A stretch of 64,000 nucleotides of DNA from Polaromonas sp. CF318 (GTDB taxonomy: Bacteria > Pseudomonadota > Gammaproteobacteria > Burkholderiales > Burkholderiaceae_C). Under the pieces are notes generated by a model. The model was not told the origin of the DNA. It saw only the letters and a program-made list of their open reading frames with translations, and did not search any database. This document shows, in pieces, positions 1 to 8,370 of the stretch. Both the position numbers and the translations under genes were made by a program. The DNA lies in the NCBI RefSeq assembly GCF_000282655.1, contig NZ_AKIV01000043.1:1-64000 (forward strand). The letters run 5' to 3'. Positions within the stretch are counted from its first letter, which is position 1; each line of letters starts with the position of its first letter.

Positions 1-110
1 GCCGGGGTCAAAAACAACTCGCTTCGCTCAAACAAGTTTTTGCCCTGATCCGTCTGGCCCTGCGCTCCTCGGCGCATCCACAAGGGGGTGGGACAGGAAT
101 ACCAGATACC
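1..110. repeat. Structured intergenic sequence at the window edge
   Basis: No convincing gene is seen here. Positions 5-15 and 36-45 form a hairpin (GGG plus CAAAAAC against GTTTTTG plus CCC, with one bulged T) around a loop containing CGCTTCGCTC. The stretch up to about 110 is GC-rich and resembles intergenic repeats I associate with Comamonadaceae genomes. Only one copy is visible in this window, so the repeat status is inference. It could also be a terminator for a gene to the left. Confidence 0.3.
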
Positions 111-221
111 CGAAAGCCATTGTTATGCAAAAAGCAAGATAAATTAAGAGCGATATATTCTTTTGCGTTTTAACGCTTGCTCCCCACAATGCTTTGATCA
201 AGCAACCTCAAGGAGCAAACC

Positions 222-872
222 ATGGCCACCCTCAGACTCGGCGACACCGCCCCCGACTTCACCCAGGACTCCACCGCGGGCAAAATTTCCTTTCATGAAT
301 GGGCCGGCGATTCCTGGGTGGTGCTGTTTTCGCACCCCGCTGATTTCACCCCCGTTTGCACCACCGAACTCGGCAAAACCGCCGCCCTGGGCGGTGAATT
401 CGCCAAGCGCAATGTCAAGCCGATCGCGGTCAGCGTCGATCCGCTGGACTCCCACAGCAAGTGGGTCAACGACATCAACGAAACGCAGAACACCACGGTG
501 AATTTCCCCATCCTGGCCGATGCGGACCGCAAGGTGGCCGGGCTCTACGACATGATCCACCCGAATGCCCTGAGCACCGGCCCCACTGCCACGGTCCGCA
601 GCGTGTTCATCATCGACCCGAAGAAGGCGATACGCACCACCTTCACCTATCCCGCCAGCACGGGCCGCAATTTCGATGAAATCCTGCGCGTCATCGATTC
701 GCTGCAGCTGACCGACGGCTATAAGGTCGCCACACCGGTGAACTGGAAGGACGGCGACGACGTGATCATCGTGCCCAGCCTGCAGGACCCTGCCGAAATC
801 GCCCAGCGTTTCCCCAAGGGCTTCAAGGCCATCAAGCCGTATTTGCGCGTCACGCCGCAGCCCAATAAATAA
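222..872 (+). CDS. Peroxiredoxin, 1-Cys (Prx6) type
   Basis: This 216-residue thiol peroxidase of the AhpC/TSA family reduces hydrogen peroxide and organic hydroperoxides in the cytoplasm. The peroxidatic cysteine is C46 in the motif PVCTTE, preceded by the FSHPADFTP segment typical of the family. The long C-terminal part (about residue 150 on, with a DGDDVIIVPS segment) is the Prx6/1-Cys arrangement, and no classical C-terminal resolving Cys motif of 2-Cys enzymes is seen. The length matches the family (210-220). The start is supported by AAGGAG seven bases upstream. A weak promoter-like pair (TTGCGT at 163, CACAAT at 185) lies in front. The next gene follows after 20 bases on the same strand. 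Confidence 0.93.
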   Translation: MATLRLGDTAPDFTQDSTAGKISFHEWAGDSWVVLFSHPADFTPVCTTELGKTAALGGEFAKRNVKPIAVSVDPLDSHSKWVNDINETQNTTVNFPILADADRKVAGLYDMIHPNALSTGPTATVRSVFIIDPKKAIRTTFTYPASTGRNFDEILRVIDSLQLTDGYKVATPVNWKDGDDVIIVPSLQDPAEIAQRFPKGFKAIKPYLRVTPQPNK

Positions 873-892
873 GACAGACGGGTTTACGCAGC

Positions 893-1492
893 GTGCGCTT
901 CATCATCGTTCCCGGCTGGCGCGACTCCGGCCCCGGCCACTGGCAAAGCCTGTGGGCCGAGCGCCTGAGCAATGCGGTGCGTGTGCGGCAGGACGACTGG
1001 ATCACGCCTTCGCGCAAAGCCTGGGTGGCGTCGCTGGCCAACACCATCCTGCTGCAGAACGAGCCTGTGGTGGTCGTGGCGCACAGCCTGGGCTGCATCG
1101 CGACAACGCACCTGCCGCCCGAGGCGGCCGGGCGTATACAGGGCGCCTTGCTGGTGGCGCCGGCCGACCCGGAGCGCCGCGCCGTGCTGAGCGATTTCGC
1201 GCCCGTGCCTTACCAGAAGCTGCCTTACCGCAGCGTGCTGGTGGCCAGCAGCAACGACCCTTTCTGTCCGGTGCGCCTGGCCGGCGCCTATGCCCGTGCC
1301 TGGGGCAGCGAGTTTGTGCGCCTGCAGGATGCAGGCCACATCAACGTCGAATCGGGCCACGGCGAATGGCCGCTGGGCATCGCGCTGCTGCAGTCGCTGG
1401 CGGGCGATGCCTCCCTCACGGCCGGCCGCCTTGATTTTTCCTCTTCACAGACTTCTTCCTCTTCTTCTTTCGGATCCCTGGAAACGGCATGA
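893..1492 (+). CDS. RBBP9/YdeN-type alpha/beta hydrolase
   Basis: This 199-residue small serine hydrolase has the N-terminal VPGWRDSGPGHW segment and the nucleophile motif AHSLGC (GXSXG-like), both typical of the RBBP9/YdeN family, with an N-D-P-F and a late D-A-G-H-I-N segment supplying the Asp and His of the triad. The substrate is unknown. The start is a GTG; no better ATG lies upstream. The C-terminus is unusual: a Ser-rich tail (SSSQTSSSSS) encoded by a pyrimidine-rich tract at about 1437-1475, just before the sbp start. The stop overlaps the sbp start by four bases (ATGA), so the hydrolase is translationally coupled to the sulfate importer operon. Confidence 0.85.
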   Translation: MRFIIVPGWRDSGPGHWQSLWAERLSNAVRVRQDDWITPSRKAWVASLANTILLQNEPVVVVAHSLGCIATTHLPPEAAGRIQGALLVAPADPERRAVLSDFAPVPYQKLPYRSVLVASSNDPFCPVRLAGAYARAWGSEFVRLQDAGHINVESGHGEWPLGIALLQSLAGDASLTAGRLDFSSSQTSSSSSFGSLETA

Positions 1493-2490
1493 CTTCCCCA
1501 CAATTCAAAATCGCTCTTGCCGCCCTGGCCCTGGCAACGAGCGGTATCGTCCCGGCGCAGGCGCAAACGCTGCTCAACGGCTCTTACGACGTGGCGCGCG
1601 AGTTCTACAAGGACTACAACGCGGCCTTTATCGCCCACTACAAAAAGACCACCGGCAAGGACGTGAAGGTGGACCAGTCGCACGGCGGTTCCAGTGCCAT
1701 TGCGCGTTCGGTGGCCGACGGCCTGGACGCCGATGTGGTCACCATGAACACCTCGACGGACGTGGACTTCCTGGCCAGTGCCGGTGTGGTCGCCAGGGAC
1801 TGGGCAAAAAAGTTTCCGGACAACGCCTCGCCCACCACCTCGACCATGCTGTTCCTGGTGCGCAACGGCAATCCCAAGGGCATCAAGGACTGGGATGACC
1901 TGGTCAAGCCCGGCATACAGGTCGTCCTGGTGAATCCCAAGACCGGCGGCAACGGCCGCTACGCCTACCTGGCTGCCTGGGGTTACGCCAAGAAGAAAGG
2001 CGGCACCGACGCGCAAGCCGCTGAGTTCGTCGGCAAGCTCTACAAAAACGTGCCGGTGCTGGGCAAGGGCGGGCGCGATGCGACCACCGTCTTCCTGCAG
2101 CGCAATATCGGCGACGTGCTGATCACCTTTGAATCCGAAGTGCTGTCGGTGAACCGGGAGTTCGGCGAAGGCAAGGTGGACGCGGTGTACCCGTCCATCA
2201 GCATCCTCGCGGAGAACCCGGTGGCGGTGGTGGAGCGCACCGTGGCCAAGAAGGGCACGGCCGACCTGGCCAAGGCCTACCTTAATTACCTCTACTCGGA
2301 CGAGGGCCAGGAAATCGCCGCGCGCCATGCGCTCCGCCCGCGCTCGCAGGCCATGCTCAGGAAATACGCGAGCACCTTCAAGCCGCTGCAGCTGTTCACG
2401 GTGCAGGACGTCTTCGGCAGCCTCGGTGAAGCGCAAAAAGTGCACTTCAACGACGGCGGGCAGTTCGACAAGCTGTACACGATTAAATAA
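1489..2490 (+). CDS. sbp: Sulfate ABC transporter, periplasmic sulfate-binding protein
   Basis: This 333-residue periplasmic binding protein delivers sulfate (or thiosulfate) to the CysTW permease. A signal peptide is visible at the N-terminus (hydrophobic ALAALALATSG, then AQAQT as probable cleavage site). The mature start LLNGSYDVAREFYKDYN and the segments VDQSHGGSSAIARSV and NPKTGGNGRYAY are hallmarks of the Sbp/CysP family. It is the first gene of the importer set, eight bases before cysT. Whether it is closer to Sbp or CysP cannot be settled by eye. CysB, encoded at 24366-25310, is the expected regulator. Confidence 0.95.
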   Translation: MTSPQFKIALAALALATSGIVPAQAQTLLNGSYDVAREFYKDYNAAFIAHYKKTTGKDVKVDQSHGGSSAIARSVADGLDADVVTMNTSTDVDFLASAGVVARDWAKKFPDNASPTTSTMLFLVRNGNPKGIKDWDDLVKPGIQVVLVNPKTGGNGRYAYLAAWGYAKKKGGTDAQAAEFVGKLYKNVPVLGKGGRDATTVFLQRNIGDVLITFESEVLSVNREFGEGKVDAVYPSISILAENPVAVVERTVAKKGTADLAKAYLNYLYSDEGQEIAARHALRPRSQAMLRKYASTFKPLQLFTVQDVFGSLGEAQKVHFNDGGQFDKLYTIK

Positions 2491-2498
2491 GTCAAGCC

Positions 2499-3392
2499 AT
2501 GACTGCCTTGTCTTCTGTGGCGCCGCCTTCCGCGGTGGTGCCGGGCATCCCTGCGGGTGGCAAAAGGGCTGCCAGGCGCGTGCTGCCCGGCTTCCGGCTG
2601 ACGCTGGGCTACACGGTGCTGTACCTGAGCCTGATCGTGCTGATCCCGATCTCGGCGCTGTTCTTCAAGACCTTCACGATGAGCTGGGAGCAGTTCGTCA
2701 CCGCGGTGACCTCGCCGCGCGTGCTGGCCTCTTACCGGCTCACCTTCGGCGCTTCGCTGATTGCGGCGCTGGTCAACCTGGTCTTCGGCCTGCTGCTGGC
2801 CTGGGTGCTGGTGCGCTACAAGTTTGCAGGCAAAAAGATCGTCGACGCGCTGGTCGATTTGCCTTTTGCGCTGCCCACGGCCGTGGCCGGTATTTCGCTC
2901 ACGGCCTTGCTGGCCGGCAACGGCTGGATAGGCCAGTACCTGGAGCCCATGGGCATCAAGCTGGCCTTTACGCCGGCCGGCGTGGTGATCGCGCTGATTT
3001 TTATCGGCCTGCCGTTTGTGGTGCGCACGGTGCAGCCGGTGCTGGAAGACGCCGAAAAAGAGCTTGAGGAAGCCGCGACCTCGCTGGGCGCCACGCGCCT
3101 GCAGATTTTCACCAAGGTGATCTTGCCGCACATCACGCCGGCCTTGCTGACCGGCTTTGCCATGGCCTTCGCACGCGCGATCGGCGAGTACGGCTCGGTC
3201 ATCTTTATCGCCGGCAACATGCCCATGATTTCCGAGATCACACCGCTCATCATCATCGGCAAGCTCGAGCAGTACGACTACGCCGGCGCCACTGCCGTGG
3301 CCGTGGTGATGCTGCTGGTGTCCTTTGTGCTGCTGCTGGTGATCAACGGCCTGCAGGCCTGGCAGCGTCGTAACGCGGGGGCGCCGGCATGA
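2499..3392 (+). CDS. cysT: Sulfate ABC transporter permease CysT (CysU)
   Basis: This 297-residue inner-membrane permease forms the sulfate channel together with CysW. Multiple hydrophobic segments are visible (for example around residues 33-58, 80-105 and 120-140), and the cytoplasmic EAA loop reads [21 protein letters not shown]. The C-terminus has the usual hydrophobic stretch before a short charged tail. The length is close to the E. coli protein (277) with a somewhat longer N-terminus. The stop overlaps the cysW start by four bases, indicating coupled translation. Confidence 0.95.
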   Translation: MTALSSVAPPSAVVPGIPAGGKRAARRVLPGFRLTLGYTVLYLSLIVLIPISALFFKTFTMSWEQFVTAVTSPRVLASYRLTFGASLIAALVNLVFGLLLAWVLVRYKFAGKKIVDALVDLPFALPTAVAGISLTALLAGNGWIGQYLEPMGIKLAFTPAGVVIALIFIGLPFVVRTVQPVLEDAEKELEEAATSLGATRLQIFTKVILPHITPALLTGFAMAFARAIGEYGSVIFIAGNMPMISEITPLIIIGKLEQYDYAGATAVAVVMLLVSFVLLLVINGLQAWQRRNAGAPA

Positions 3393-4399
3393 AACAGGCC
3401 CCCACGCTTGTCGCTTCGCGAGCCTCCGGCGGTACGCTGCCCCTCGATGCGAAAGAAGGGGCTGAGCTTGCTCGGGGCGGCCCTTCGCGGCGCTCGACGG
3501 CTTCCTCCCGCGCCGCACCGAGATCCGGAACGACCGAAGCCCCCTGGGTCCGCTACACGCTGACCACCGTGGCGCTGCTGTTTGTGCTGCTCTTCCTGGT
3601 GCTGCCGTTGGCGGCCGTGTTCACCGAGGCCTTGCGAAAAGGCTTTGGCGCCTACCTCGCCGCGCTACGCGAGCCCGACGCCTGGTCGGCCATTCAGCTG
3701 ACCTTGATCGCCGCCGTGATCGCCGTGCCGCTGAACCTGGTGTTCGGTGTGGCTGCCGCCTGGGCGATTGCCAAGTACGAGTTCCGCGGCAAGTCGGTGT
3801 TGACGACGCTGGTGGACCTGCCGTTTTCGGTCTCTCCCGTGGTGGCCGGCCTGATCTATGTGCTGATCTTCGGCGCGCAGGGCTGGTTCGGGCCCTGGCT
3901 GCTGGCGCATGACATCAAGATCATTTTTGCCGTGCCCGGCATCGTGCTGGCGACGGTGTTCGTGACCTTTCCCTTTATCGCGCGCGAGCTGATCCCGCTG
4001 ATGCAGGCGCAGGGCAACGACGAGGAGCAGGCCGCCATCGTGCTCGGCGCGACCGGCTGGCAGACTTTCTGGCACGTGACCTTGCCCAACATCAAGTGGG
4101 GCCTGATCTACGGCGTCATCCTGTGCAATGCGCGGGCCATGGGTGAGTTTGGGGCGGTCTCGGTGGTCTCGGGCCACATACGCGGGCAGACCAACACGCT
4201 GCCGCTGCACGTCGAAATCCTCTACAACGAATACCAGTCGGTGGCTGCCTTCGCCGTGGCCTCGCTGCTGGCCATCCTGGCGCTGGTCACGCTGGCCATC
4301 AAGTCGGTGGCCGAATGGCGCCACGAAGCCGACATGAAAGCCGCGGCGGACCTGCCACCAGAACGCCCGCGGGCTGTCGCAGGCGTGGCCGCCCCTTAA
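3389..4399 (+). CDS. cysW: Sulfate ABC transporter permease CysW with repeat-derived N-terminal extension
   Basis: This 336-residue permease is the second half of the sulfate channel. The family core starts at about residue 53 ([12 protein letters not shown], first membrane span) and contains the EAA loop [19 protein letters not shown]. CysW of E. coli is 291 residues, so this protein is about 45 longer. The excess is residues 4-50, a basic Ser/Arg/Gly-rich stretch without predicted fold. Its DNA (3398-3510) has the layout of the GC-rich intergenic repeat seen at 54528-54625. The start ATG overlaps the cysT stop, so translation through the insert is the simplest reading. A downstream GTG start cannot be excluded. 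Confidence 0.93.
   Translation: MKQAPTLVASRASGGTLPLDAKEGAELARGGPSRRSTASSRAAPRSGTTEAPWVRYTLTTVALLFVLLFLVLPLAAVFTEALRKGFGAYLAALREPDAWSAIQLTLIAAVIAVPLNLVFGVAAAWAIAKYEFRGKSVLTTLVDLPFSVSPVVAGLIYVLIFGAQGWFGPWLLAHDIKIIFAVPGIVLATVFVTFPFIARELIPLMQAQGNDEEQAAIVLGATGWQTFWHVTLPNIKWGLIYGVILCNARAMGEFGAVSVVSGHIRGQTNTLPLHVEILYNEYQSVAAFAVASLLAILALVTLAIKSVAEWRHEADMKAAADLPPERPRAVAGVAAP
3398..3510. repeat. Intergenic-type GC-rich repeat inside the cysW 5' end
   Basis: The segment contains GCCCCCACG (3398), AGCCTCC (3421), CTGCCCC (3437) and GGGGC (3458) in the same order as the intergenic element after typA (54528, 54545, 54578 and 54586 onward). CCCC at 3440 and GGGG at 3458 form a short palindrome. It lies between the cysT stop and the conserved CysW core and is translated in frame. 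Homology of the two elements is inferred from the shared order of motifs, not from an alignment. Confidence 0.45.
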
Positions 4400-4410
4400 A
4401 GGAACACACC

Positions 4411-5499
4411 ATGAGCATAGAAATCCGCAACGTCAGCAAACATTTTGGCGACTTCCAGGCCCTGGGCGACGTGAGCCTGGACATTGAATCGGGCGAGCTT
4501 GTCGCCTTGCTGGGCCCCTCGGGCTGCGGCAAGACCACGCTGCTGCGTATCATCGCCGGCCTGGAAACCGCCGACCGCGGCAGCATCCTCTTTAGCGGCG
4601 AAGACACCACCGACGTGCATGTGCGCGAGCGCCAGGTCGGCTTTGTGTTCCAGCACTACGCGCTGTTCCGTCACATGACGGTGTTCGAGAACGTGGCCTT
4701 CGGCCTGCGCGTCAAGCCGCGAGGCCTCAGACCCAGCGAGGCGCAGATCAAGGAAAAAGTGCATTCGCTGCTCAACCTGGTGCAGCTCGACTGGCTGGCC
4801 GACCGCTTTCCCTCGCAGCTGTCGGGCGGCCAGCGCCAGCGTATCGCCCTGGCGCGCGCGCTGGCGGTGGAGCCCAAGGTGCTGCTGCTTGATGAACCCT
4901 TTGGCGCGCTCGACGCCAAGGTGCGCAAGGAACTGCGCCGCTGGCTGCGCCGCCTGCATGACGACCTGCACGTCACCAGCATTTTTGTGACGCACGACCA
5001 GGAAGAAGCGCTGGAAGTGGCCGACCGCGTGGTGCTGATGAACGCCGGCAAGGTCGAGCAGATAGGCTCGCCGCAGCAGGTCTGGGACCACCCGGCCAGC
5101 CCTTTCGTCTACGGTTTCCTGGGCGACGTCAATTTATTCCACGGCCGCGCCCACGAGGGCGAGGTGCAGCTCGAAGGCCTGCGCCTCAATTCTCCCGAGC
5201 ACGCCGGCGCGCAGGACGCCAAAGCCTTTGCCTATGTGCGCCCGCACGACCTGGACGTGCAGCGCTACGCGCCGGGCGCCGAAGGCATCGTCGCCCACCT
5301 GGAGCGTGCCATCGTCATAGGCCCCATCGCGCGGCTGGAACTGATTCCCGCTGAAGGCTTTGAGCAAAAAGGCAATGTTTCCGGCGATTCAATCATCGAA
5401 GCCCAGATGACTTCACAGCAATTTTCCGATATGGGCTTGCGCGAAGGCGACATGCTGGTGGTGACGCCGCGCAAGGCGAGGGTGTTTGTGGAGGGGTGA
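4411..5499 (+). CDS. cysA: Sulfate/thiosulfate ABC transporter ATP-binding protein CysA
   Basis: This 362-residue ATPase drives sulfate import through CysTW. Walker A is GPSGCGKTT (residues 35-43), the signature is [15 protein letters not shown], Walker B is LLLDEP followed by FGALDAKVR, and the switch His is in FVTHDQEEA. The C-terminal third is the TOBE-like regulatory domain ([15 protein letters not shown]). The start ATG at 4411 has GGA about seven bases upstream and gives the standard family N-terminus [15 protein letters not shown]. It is the last gene of the operon, 11 bases after cysW. The downstream gene is on the opposite strand. Confidence 0.97.
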   Translation: MSIEIRNVSKHFGDFQALGDVSLDIESGELVALLGPSGCGKTTLLRIIAGLETADRGSILFSGEDTTDVHVRERQVGFVFQHYALFRHMTVFENVAFGLRVKPRGLRPSEAQIKEKVHSLLNLVQLDWLADRFPSQLSGGQRQRIALARALAVEPKVLLLDEPFGALDAKVRKELRRWLRRLHDDLHVTSIFVTHDQEEALEVADRVVLMNAGKVEQIGSPQQVWDHPASPFVYGFLGDVNLFHGRAHEGEVQLEGLRLNSPEHAGAQDAKAFAYVRPHDLDVQRYAPGAEGIVAHLERAIVIGPIARLELIPAEGFEQKGNVSGDSIIEAQMTSQQFSDMGLREGDMLVVTPRKARVFVEG

Positions 5500-5522
5500 G
5501 TGTGCTGTGCTCTGAAACCGGC

Positions 5523-6008
5523 TCACTCGATCCCAAGTATGCTGGGCACGCACTGCTCCAGCATTTCTATCAGTTCCTTGTCCATGAATTTGTAGTCGTC
5601 AGGGATATCAAGAACATGCACAGTCTTGCCATCAAGCAGCCTGGTGAACTCTGCAGTCAACCTCGACTTGTGTTTTTCCTCCATGACAAGGATCACGTCG
5701 GACCACCGGATGTCTTCTACGGAAACGGTGTGACGCGCATTGGGGCTGGTACCGCCGGAGCGGGTTAGCAGTTGCGGGTGCTTGCGCCAGAGTTGTTCGG
5801 CTGTCGGACTCCGCCATTGATTACGGCTGCACACGAACAGAACTTTGAGGCGCTCAGTGCTGCGGGCGGTTTCTTCTTTCTGCACAAGTTGCTTTGCTGT
5901 CGTGCGGGGGTAATCGAGGCCCAGCTGCTCTGCACGCGCAACTTTTGTTGACCGGATGTACAGGTCTTTCCAGCGTTTCTCCCTGGGCCAATCGTCTTTG
6001 GTCGTCAT
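5523..6008 (-). CDS. Low-molecular-weight protein tyrosine phosphatase-like protein, N-terminally extended
   Basis: The C-terminal 105 residues of this 161-residue protein match the small LMW-PTP-like family: the P-loop CSRNQWRSPT places C60 and R66 in the CX5R(S/T) arrangement, SDVILVMEE is the middle block, and VLDIPDDYKFMD carries the probable general acid Asp. Residues 1-54 are an extra hydrophilic, basic segment (KRWKDLYIRSTKVAR) not part of the phosphatase fold; I do not recognise it. No ATG lies nearer the core, so the extension seems real, although the ribosome-binding site is weak. The gene and its upstream 150 bases are roughly half GC, clearly lower than its flanks, and it is alone between two unrelated units. 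Horizontal acquisition is likely. The substrate is unknown. Confidence 0.8.
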   Translation of the reverse strand: MTTKDDWPREKRWKDLYIRSTKVARAEQLGLDYPRTTAKQLVQKEETARSTERLKVLFVCSRNQWRSPTAEQLWRKHPQLLTRSGGTSPNARHTVSVEDIRWSDVILVMEEKHKSRLTAEFTRLLDGKTVHVLDIPDDYKFMDKELIEMLEQCVPSILGIE

Positions 6009-6158
6009 ATGAGCTTCATGCTTTTGTGAACCTGATTTATATCAGTCTTTAAGTGAAGCGAAGCCTTGAATAATCCCAAGGCAAGCCCGAACCGGATCCC
6101 CGCCGTGCTGGCAGGTATTTATTCCAGTATCGAAGTCCGGGAGATGGAATGACGCTTG

Positions 6159-6434
6159 TTACGGATTTGCGCCAAACCTGATTGCCGACCTGGCGCGCGC
6201 CCGTTCCGCCTCGACCTCGCGGTTGCGCGGCTCGGCATGGGTGACCAGCGAGCGGATCAAATCTCGCGCAGAGGCCGCCACTTCTTCCACGGCACGCTCG
6301 AACGCGGCTTCATTGGCCTTGGACGGGACGTTGAAGCCGCTGAGTTTTCTCACGAACTGCAGCGAGGCATCACGGATTTCCAGCTCGGTGGCGGGCGGCT
6401 CGAAGTTGAACAGGGTCTTGATGTTGCGGCACAT
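6159..6434 (-). CDS. DUF2277 domain-containing protein
   Basis: This 91-residue protein begins MCRNIKTLFNFEPPAT, the characteristic opening of DUF2277, and continues with a Cys-free helical region (FVRKLSGFNVPSKAN) and a basic C-terminus (RARARSAIRF). Function is not known for the family. It is the last gene of a minus-strand group with the two VOC genes upstream (47-base gap), so co-transcription is possible. Confidence 0.88.
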   Translation of the reverse strand: MCRNIKTLFNFEPPATELEIRDASLQFVRKLSGFNVPSKANEAAFERAVEEVAASARDLIRSLVTHAEPRNREVEAERARARSAIRFGANP

Positions 6435-6481
6435 GCCGGCTCCTTGAGGCGAAGGCTTCGCGTTGAAATCCCTGGCTCTGC

Positions 6482-6892
6482 CTAGCCGGCGGGCTTGATC
6501 ACCACCGACTCGGCCGAAGCCACAAAAGGCCCATGGTAGACCGCCTCGATGTTGTTGCCGTCCGGGTCCAGCACAAAGGCGCCGTAGTAGCCCGGGTGGT
6601 ATTTCCGCTCGCCCGGCGCGCCGTTGTCGGTGCCGCCCGCGGCCAGGGCCGCTTCGTAAAAGGCTTTGACGGCCGCCTGGTCCTTGGCCTGGAAAGCCAG
6701 GTGGACGTGGGATGTGGCGCCGTCGGCCTGGTCTATCCAGAGTTCGTCGGCCGAGAAATGGCTGTCGGCTTCCTGGATGGCGCCGGCCTTGCCCAGCGAC
6801 TGCAGCACGGCGCGGTAAAAGCGCTTGCTGGCCGCGAGGTCATGGGCGCGCAGGTGGATGTGGTCGACGAGGCGGCCGCGGTGGAATTCCAT
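6482..6892 (-). CDS. VOC (glyoxalase/bleomycin resistance) family protein
   Basis: This 136-residue vicinal-oxygen-chelate fold protein shows DHIHLRAHDLAASKRFYRAVL at the N-terminus and ends with FVLDPDGNNIEAVYHG, the usual metal-ligand Glu segment. The central H-V-H-L-A-F segment supplies a further ligand. Such proteins are dioxygenases, lyases or binding proteins, and the substrate cannot be told from the sequence. It lies 29 bases downstream of a second VOC gene that differs in sequence, so the pair is not a recent duplication. Confidence 0.88.
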   Translation of the reverse strand: MEFHRGRLVDHIHLRAHDLAASKRFYRAVLQSLGKAGAIQEADSHFSADELWIDQADGATSHVHLAFQAKDQAAVKAFYEAALAAGGTDNGAPGERKYHPGYYGAFVLDPDGNNIEAVYHGPFVASAESVVIKPAG

Positions 6893-6921
6893 GGTTCTAT
6901 CCTTCCTGTTTTCTCAGGTTT

Positions 6922-7275
6922 TCAGCGTATCACGCCGGGCATCAGGGCTTCGGCGATCGCGATGTGGTTGCCGTCGGGGTCGGTGATCATCACCGTGCGG
7001 ACCTTGTCACTGGAGGTTTTATGGCTGGTGTCTATGCCCAGCTTTTCCAGGTGCTCGATTTCCGGCTCAAGGTCGTTGACGGCCAGGGTGACCGAGCCTT
7101 CGCCGGCGCGCTCAGGCAGTTCATAAAGCTGCAGGCCGCCGCCGCGCTGGAACTGCCATTCGCCGACTTCGGGCATGGGGCGGCTGGCTTTGGCGTCCAA
7201 TAATTTTTCATACCAGGGCAGGGCGGTGGCCAGCTTGCGCACGGCGACACTGGCGAGGGCGTTTTGCACCATCAT
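6922..7275 (-). CDS. VOC family protein (glyoxalase-like)
   Basis: This 117-residue protein has the VOC repeat signature: VAVRKLATALPWYEKLL at the N-terminus, LAVNDLEPEIEHLEKLGI in the middle and MITDPDGNHIAIAEAL at the end. The start MMVQNAL at 7275 is chosen because GGAG lies about seven bases upstream; a longer open frame to 7353 lacks family similarity. It is first in a three-gene minus-strand group with another VOC gene and DUF2277. The substrate is unknown. Confidence 0.85.
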   Translation of the reverse strand: MMVQNALASVAVRKLATALPWYEKLLDAKASRPMPEVGEWQFQRGGGLQLYELPERAGEGSVTLAVNDLEPEIEHLEKLGIDTSHKTSSDKVRTVMITDPDGNHIAIAEALMPGVIR

Positions 7276-7485
7276 GATGAGTCTCCAAAAAGGTTGCAGT
7301 CCTGAAAATTTACGCCCGCCGGGGAACTCACCCTGTAGGACAAGTACCGGCAAATTGTGCTGAAAGCGCGGCGCGGGACGACCAGGATTGGCCCTGAATG
7401 AATCGCGGAAGGGAACTTATCCCGGTCCAAACGCCCGAACCCCTGGACCATTCATAATCCACCCAGAAAAAAAGAGGGCTCCCTG

Positions 7486-7992
7486 ATGTTTTTGACGTAT
7501 TTCGATGCCATGCCGCGCCGCGTGCTGGTGCTGGTGGCCGCGGCCTGCGTGGCCATGCTGGCTTTTGGCCTTTACCTGCAGCATGTGGTCGGGCTGGAGC
7601 CTTGCCCCATGTGCATCGTGCAGCGTTACGCGCTGGTGCTGGTGGCGCTGGTGGCGGGCGTCACGGCCATTGCCAGAAGCCGCAGCCTCCTGATGGCCGG
7701 CTCGGGCGTAATGGTGCTGCTGGCCGGGTTCGGTGCATTCGTGGCGGCGCGCCAGAGCTTTTTGCAGTGGTACCCGCCGGAGATCGCCTCCTGCGGCCGC
7801 GATTTTTACGGAATGATCGAGACCTTCCCGCTCAAGCGCGCCATTCCCATGATCTTCAAGGGCAGCGGCGACTGCACCAAGATCGACTGGACCTTTCTGG
7901 GCGGCTCGATTGCCAACTGGTCGTTTGTCTGCTTCGTGGTGATCGCGCTGGTGGGCCTGCTGCTGGTGGCCCGGCTGGCGCGCAAGTCCTGA
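7486..7992 (+). CDS. dsbB: Disulfide bond formation protein DsbB
   Basis: This 168-residue inner-membrane quinone reductase reoxidises DsbA and passes electrons to ubiquinone. Four membrane segments are visible. The first periplasmic loop carries C40-P-M-C43, and the second carries C103 (ASCGRDFYG) and C130 (GSGDCTK), giving the two required cysteine pairs. The start follows GAGGGCTCCCTG. It is divergent from the VOC group, with about 210 bases between, and convergent with the small-protein gene that ends nine bases downstream. Confidence 0.95.
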   Translation: MFLTYFDAMPRRVLVLVAAACVAMLAFGLYLQHVVGLEPCPMCIVQRYALVLVALVAGVTAIARSRSLLMAGSGVMVLLAGFGAFVAARQSFLQWYPPEIASCGRDFYGMIETFPLKRAIPMIFKGSGDCTKIDWTFLGGSIANWSFVCFVVIALVGLLLVARLARKS

Positions 7993-8001
7993 GCGCCTTG
8001 T

Positions 8002-8268
8002 TCAGACTTCGGCCACGCTGATGGTGTTGAGGTTCACCGTCACATTGAGCGTGTGGTCACCGGGGTAGTCGGGGCGCACCTCCAGCGTGATGGAGATGCT
8101 CGGCGGTTGTGTCGTCTTGAAAACAGTCAGGGGCTGGAATCCCGCCGGGACCTGCTGGACGGTGCCGTAGGCCTGGCCGTTCTGTCCCCATCGCTGCGGC
8201 CCCACGGTCACCGCCGTGGTATTTTCCTGTTCTGTTCCACCCACAACATATACGCGTATACCGGCCAT
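8002..8268 (-). CDS. Small protein of unknown family, tandem paralogue 2
   Basis: I do not recognise this 88-residue protein. It is clearly related to its upstream neighbour at 8367-8639: both share an opening GG-x3-EN-x-T-A segment, RWG-N/E-NG, QQV-x-AG, LT-V/I-x-KTT and a C-terminal stretch of alternating hydrophobic and Asn/Thr residues (TLNVTVNLN against TLNVQVNQN). It contains no Cys, no signal peptide and no membrane segment, and beta-rich structure is likely. The start at 8268 has a strong ribosome-binding site (AAGGAGG). The 100 bases upstream also resemble those of the neighbour, so the duplicated unit is about 370 bases. The function is unknown. Confidence 0.72.
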   Translation of the reverse strand: MAGIRVYVVGGTEQENTTAVTVGPQRWGQNGQAYGTVQQVPAGFQPLTVFKTTQPPSISITLEVRPDYPGDHTLNVTVNLNTISVAEV

Positions 8269-8353
8269 ATTTCCTCCTTGGGGTGTTGGCAAAAAATTGC
8301 CCTCGTGTTGCTCAAGAGGGTGAAGCCAATTTACGGCGGCGGTCCTGGCAAAG

Positions 8354-8370
8354 CCATTACGGGGGATTAC
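8354..8370 (-). promoter_or_regulatory. Duplicated upstream motif, copy 2
   Basis: On the minus strand this reads GTAATCCCCCGTAATGG. It lies about 85-102 bases before the start at 8268 and overlaps the stop codon of the upstream paralogue. The counterpart at 8727-8743 reads GTAATGCCCTGTAATGG at the same distance from its gene. Two GTAAT half-sites ten bases apart suggest a protein-binding site, but simple retention from the gene duplication is equally possible. Confidence 0.4.

Noticed and set aside
6482-7275. Recent tandem duplication of VOC genes
   Set aside because: The two proteins share only fold-level signatures and differ in most residues, so they are independent family members.
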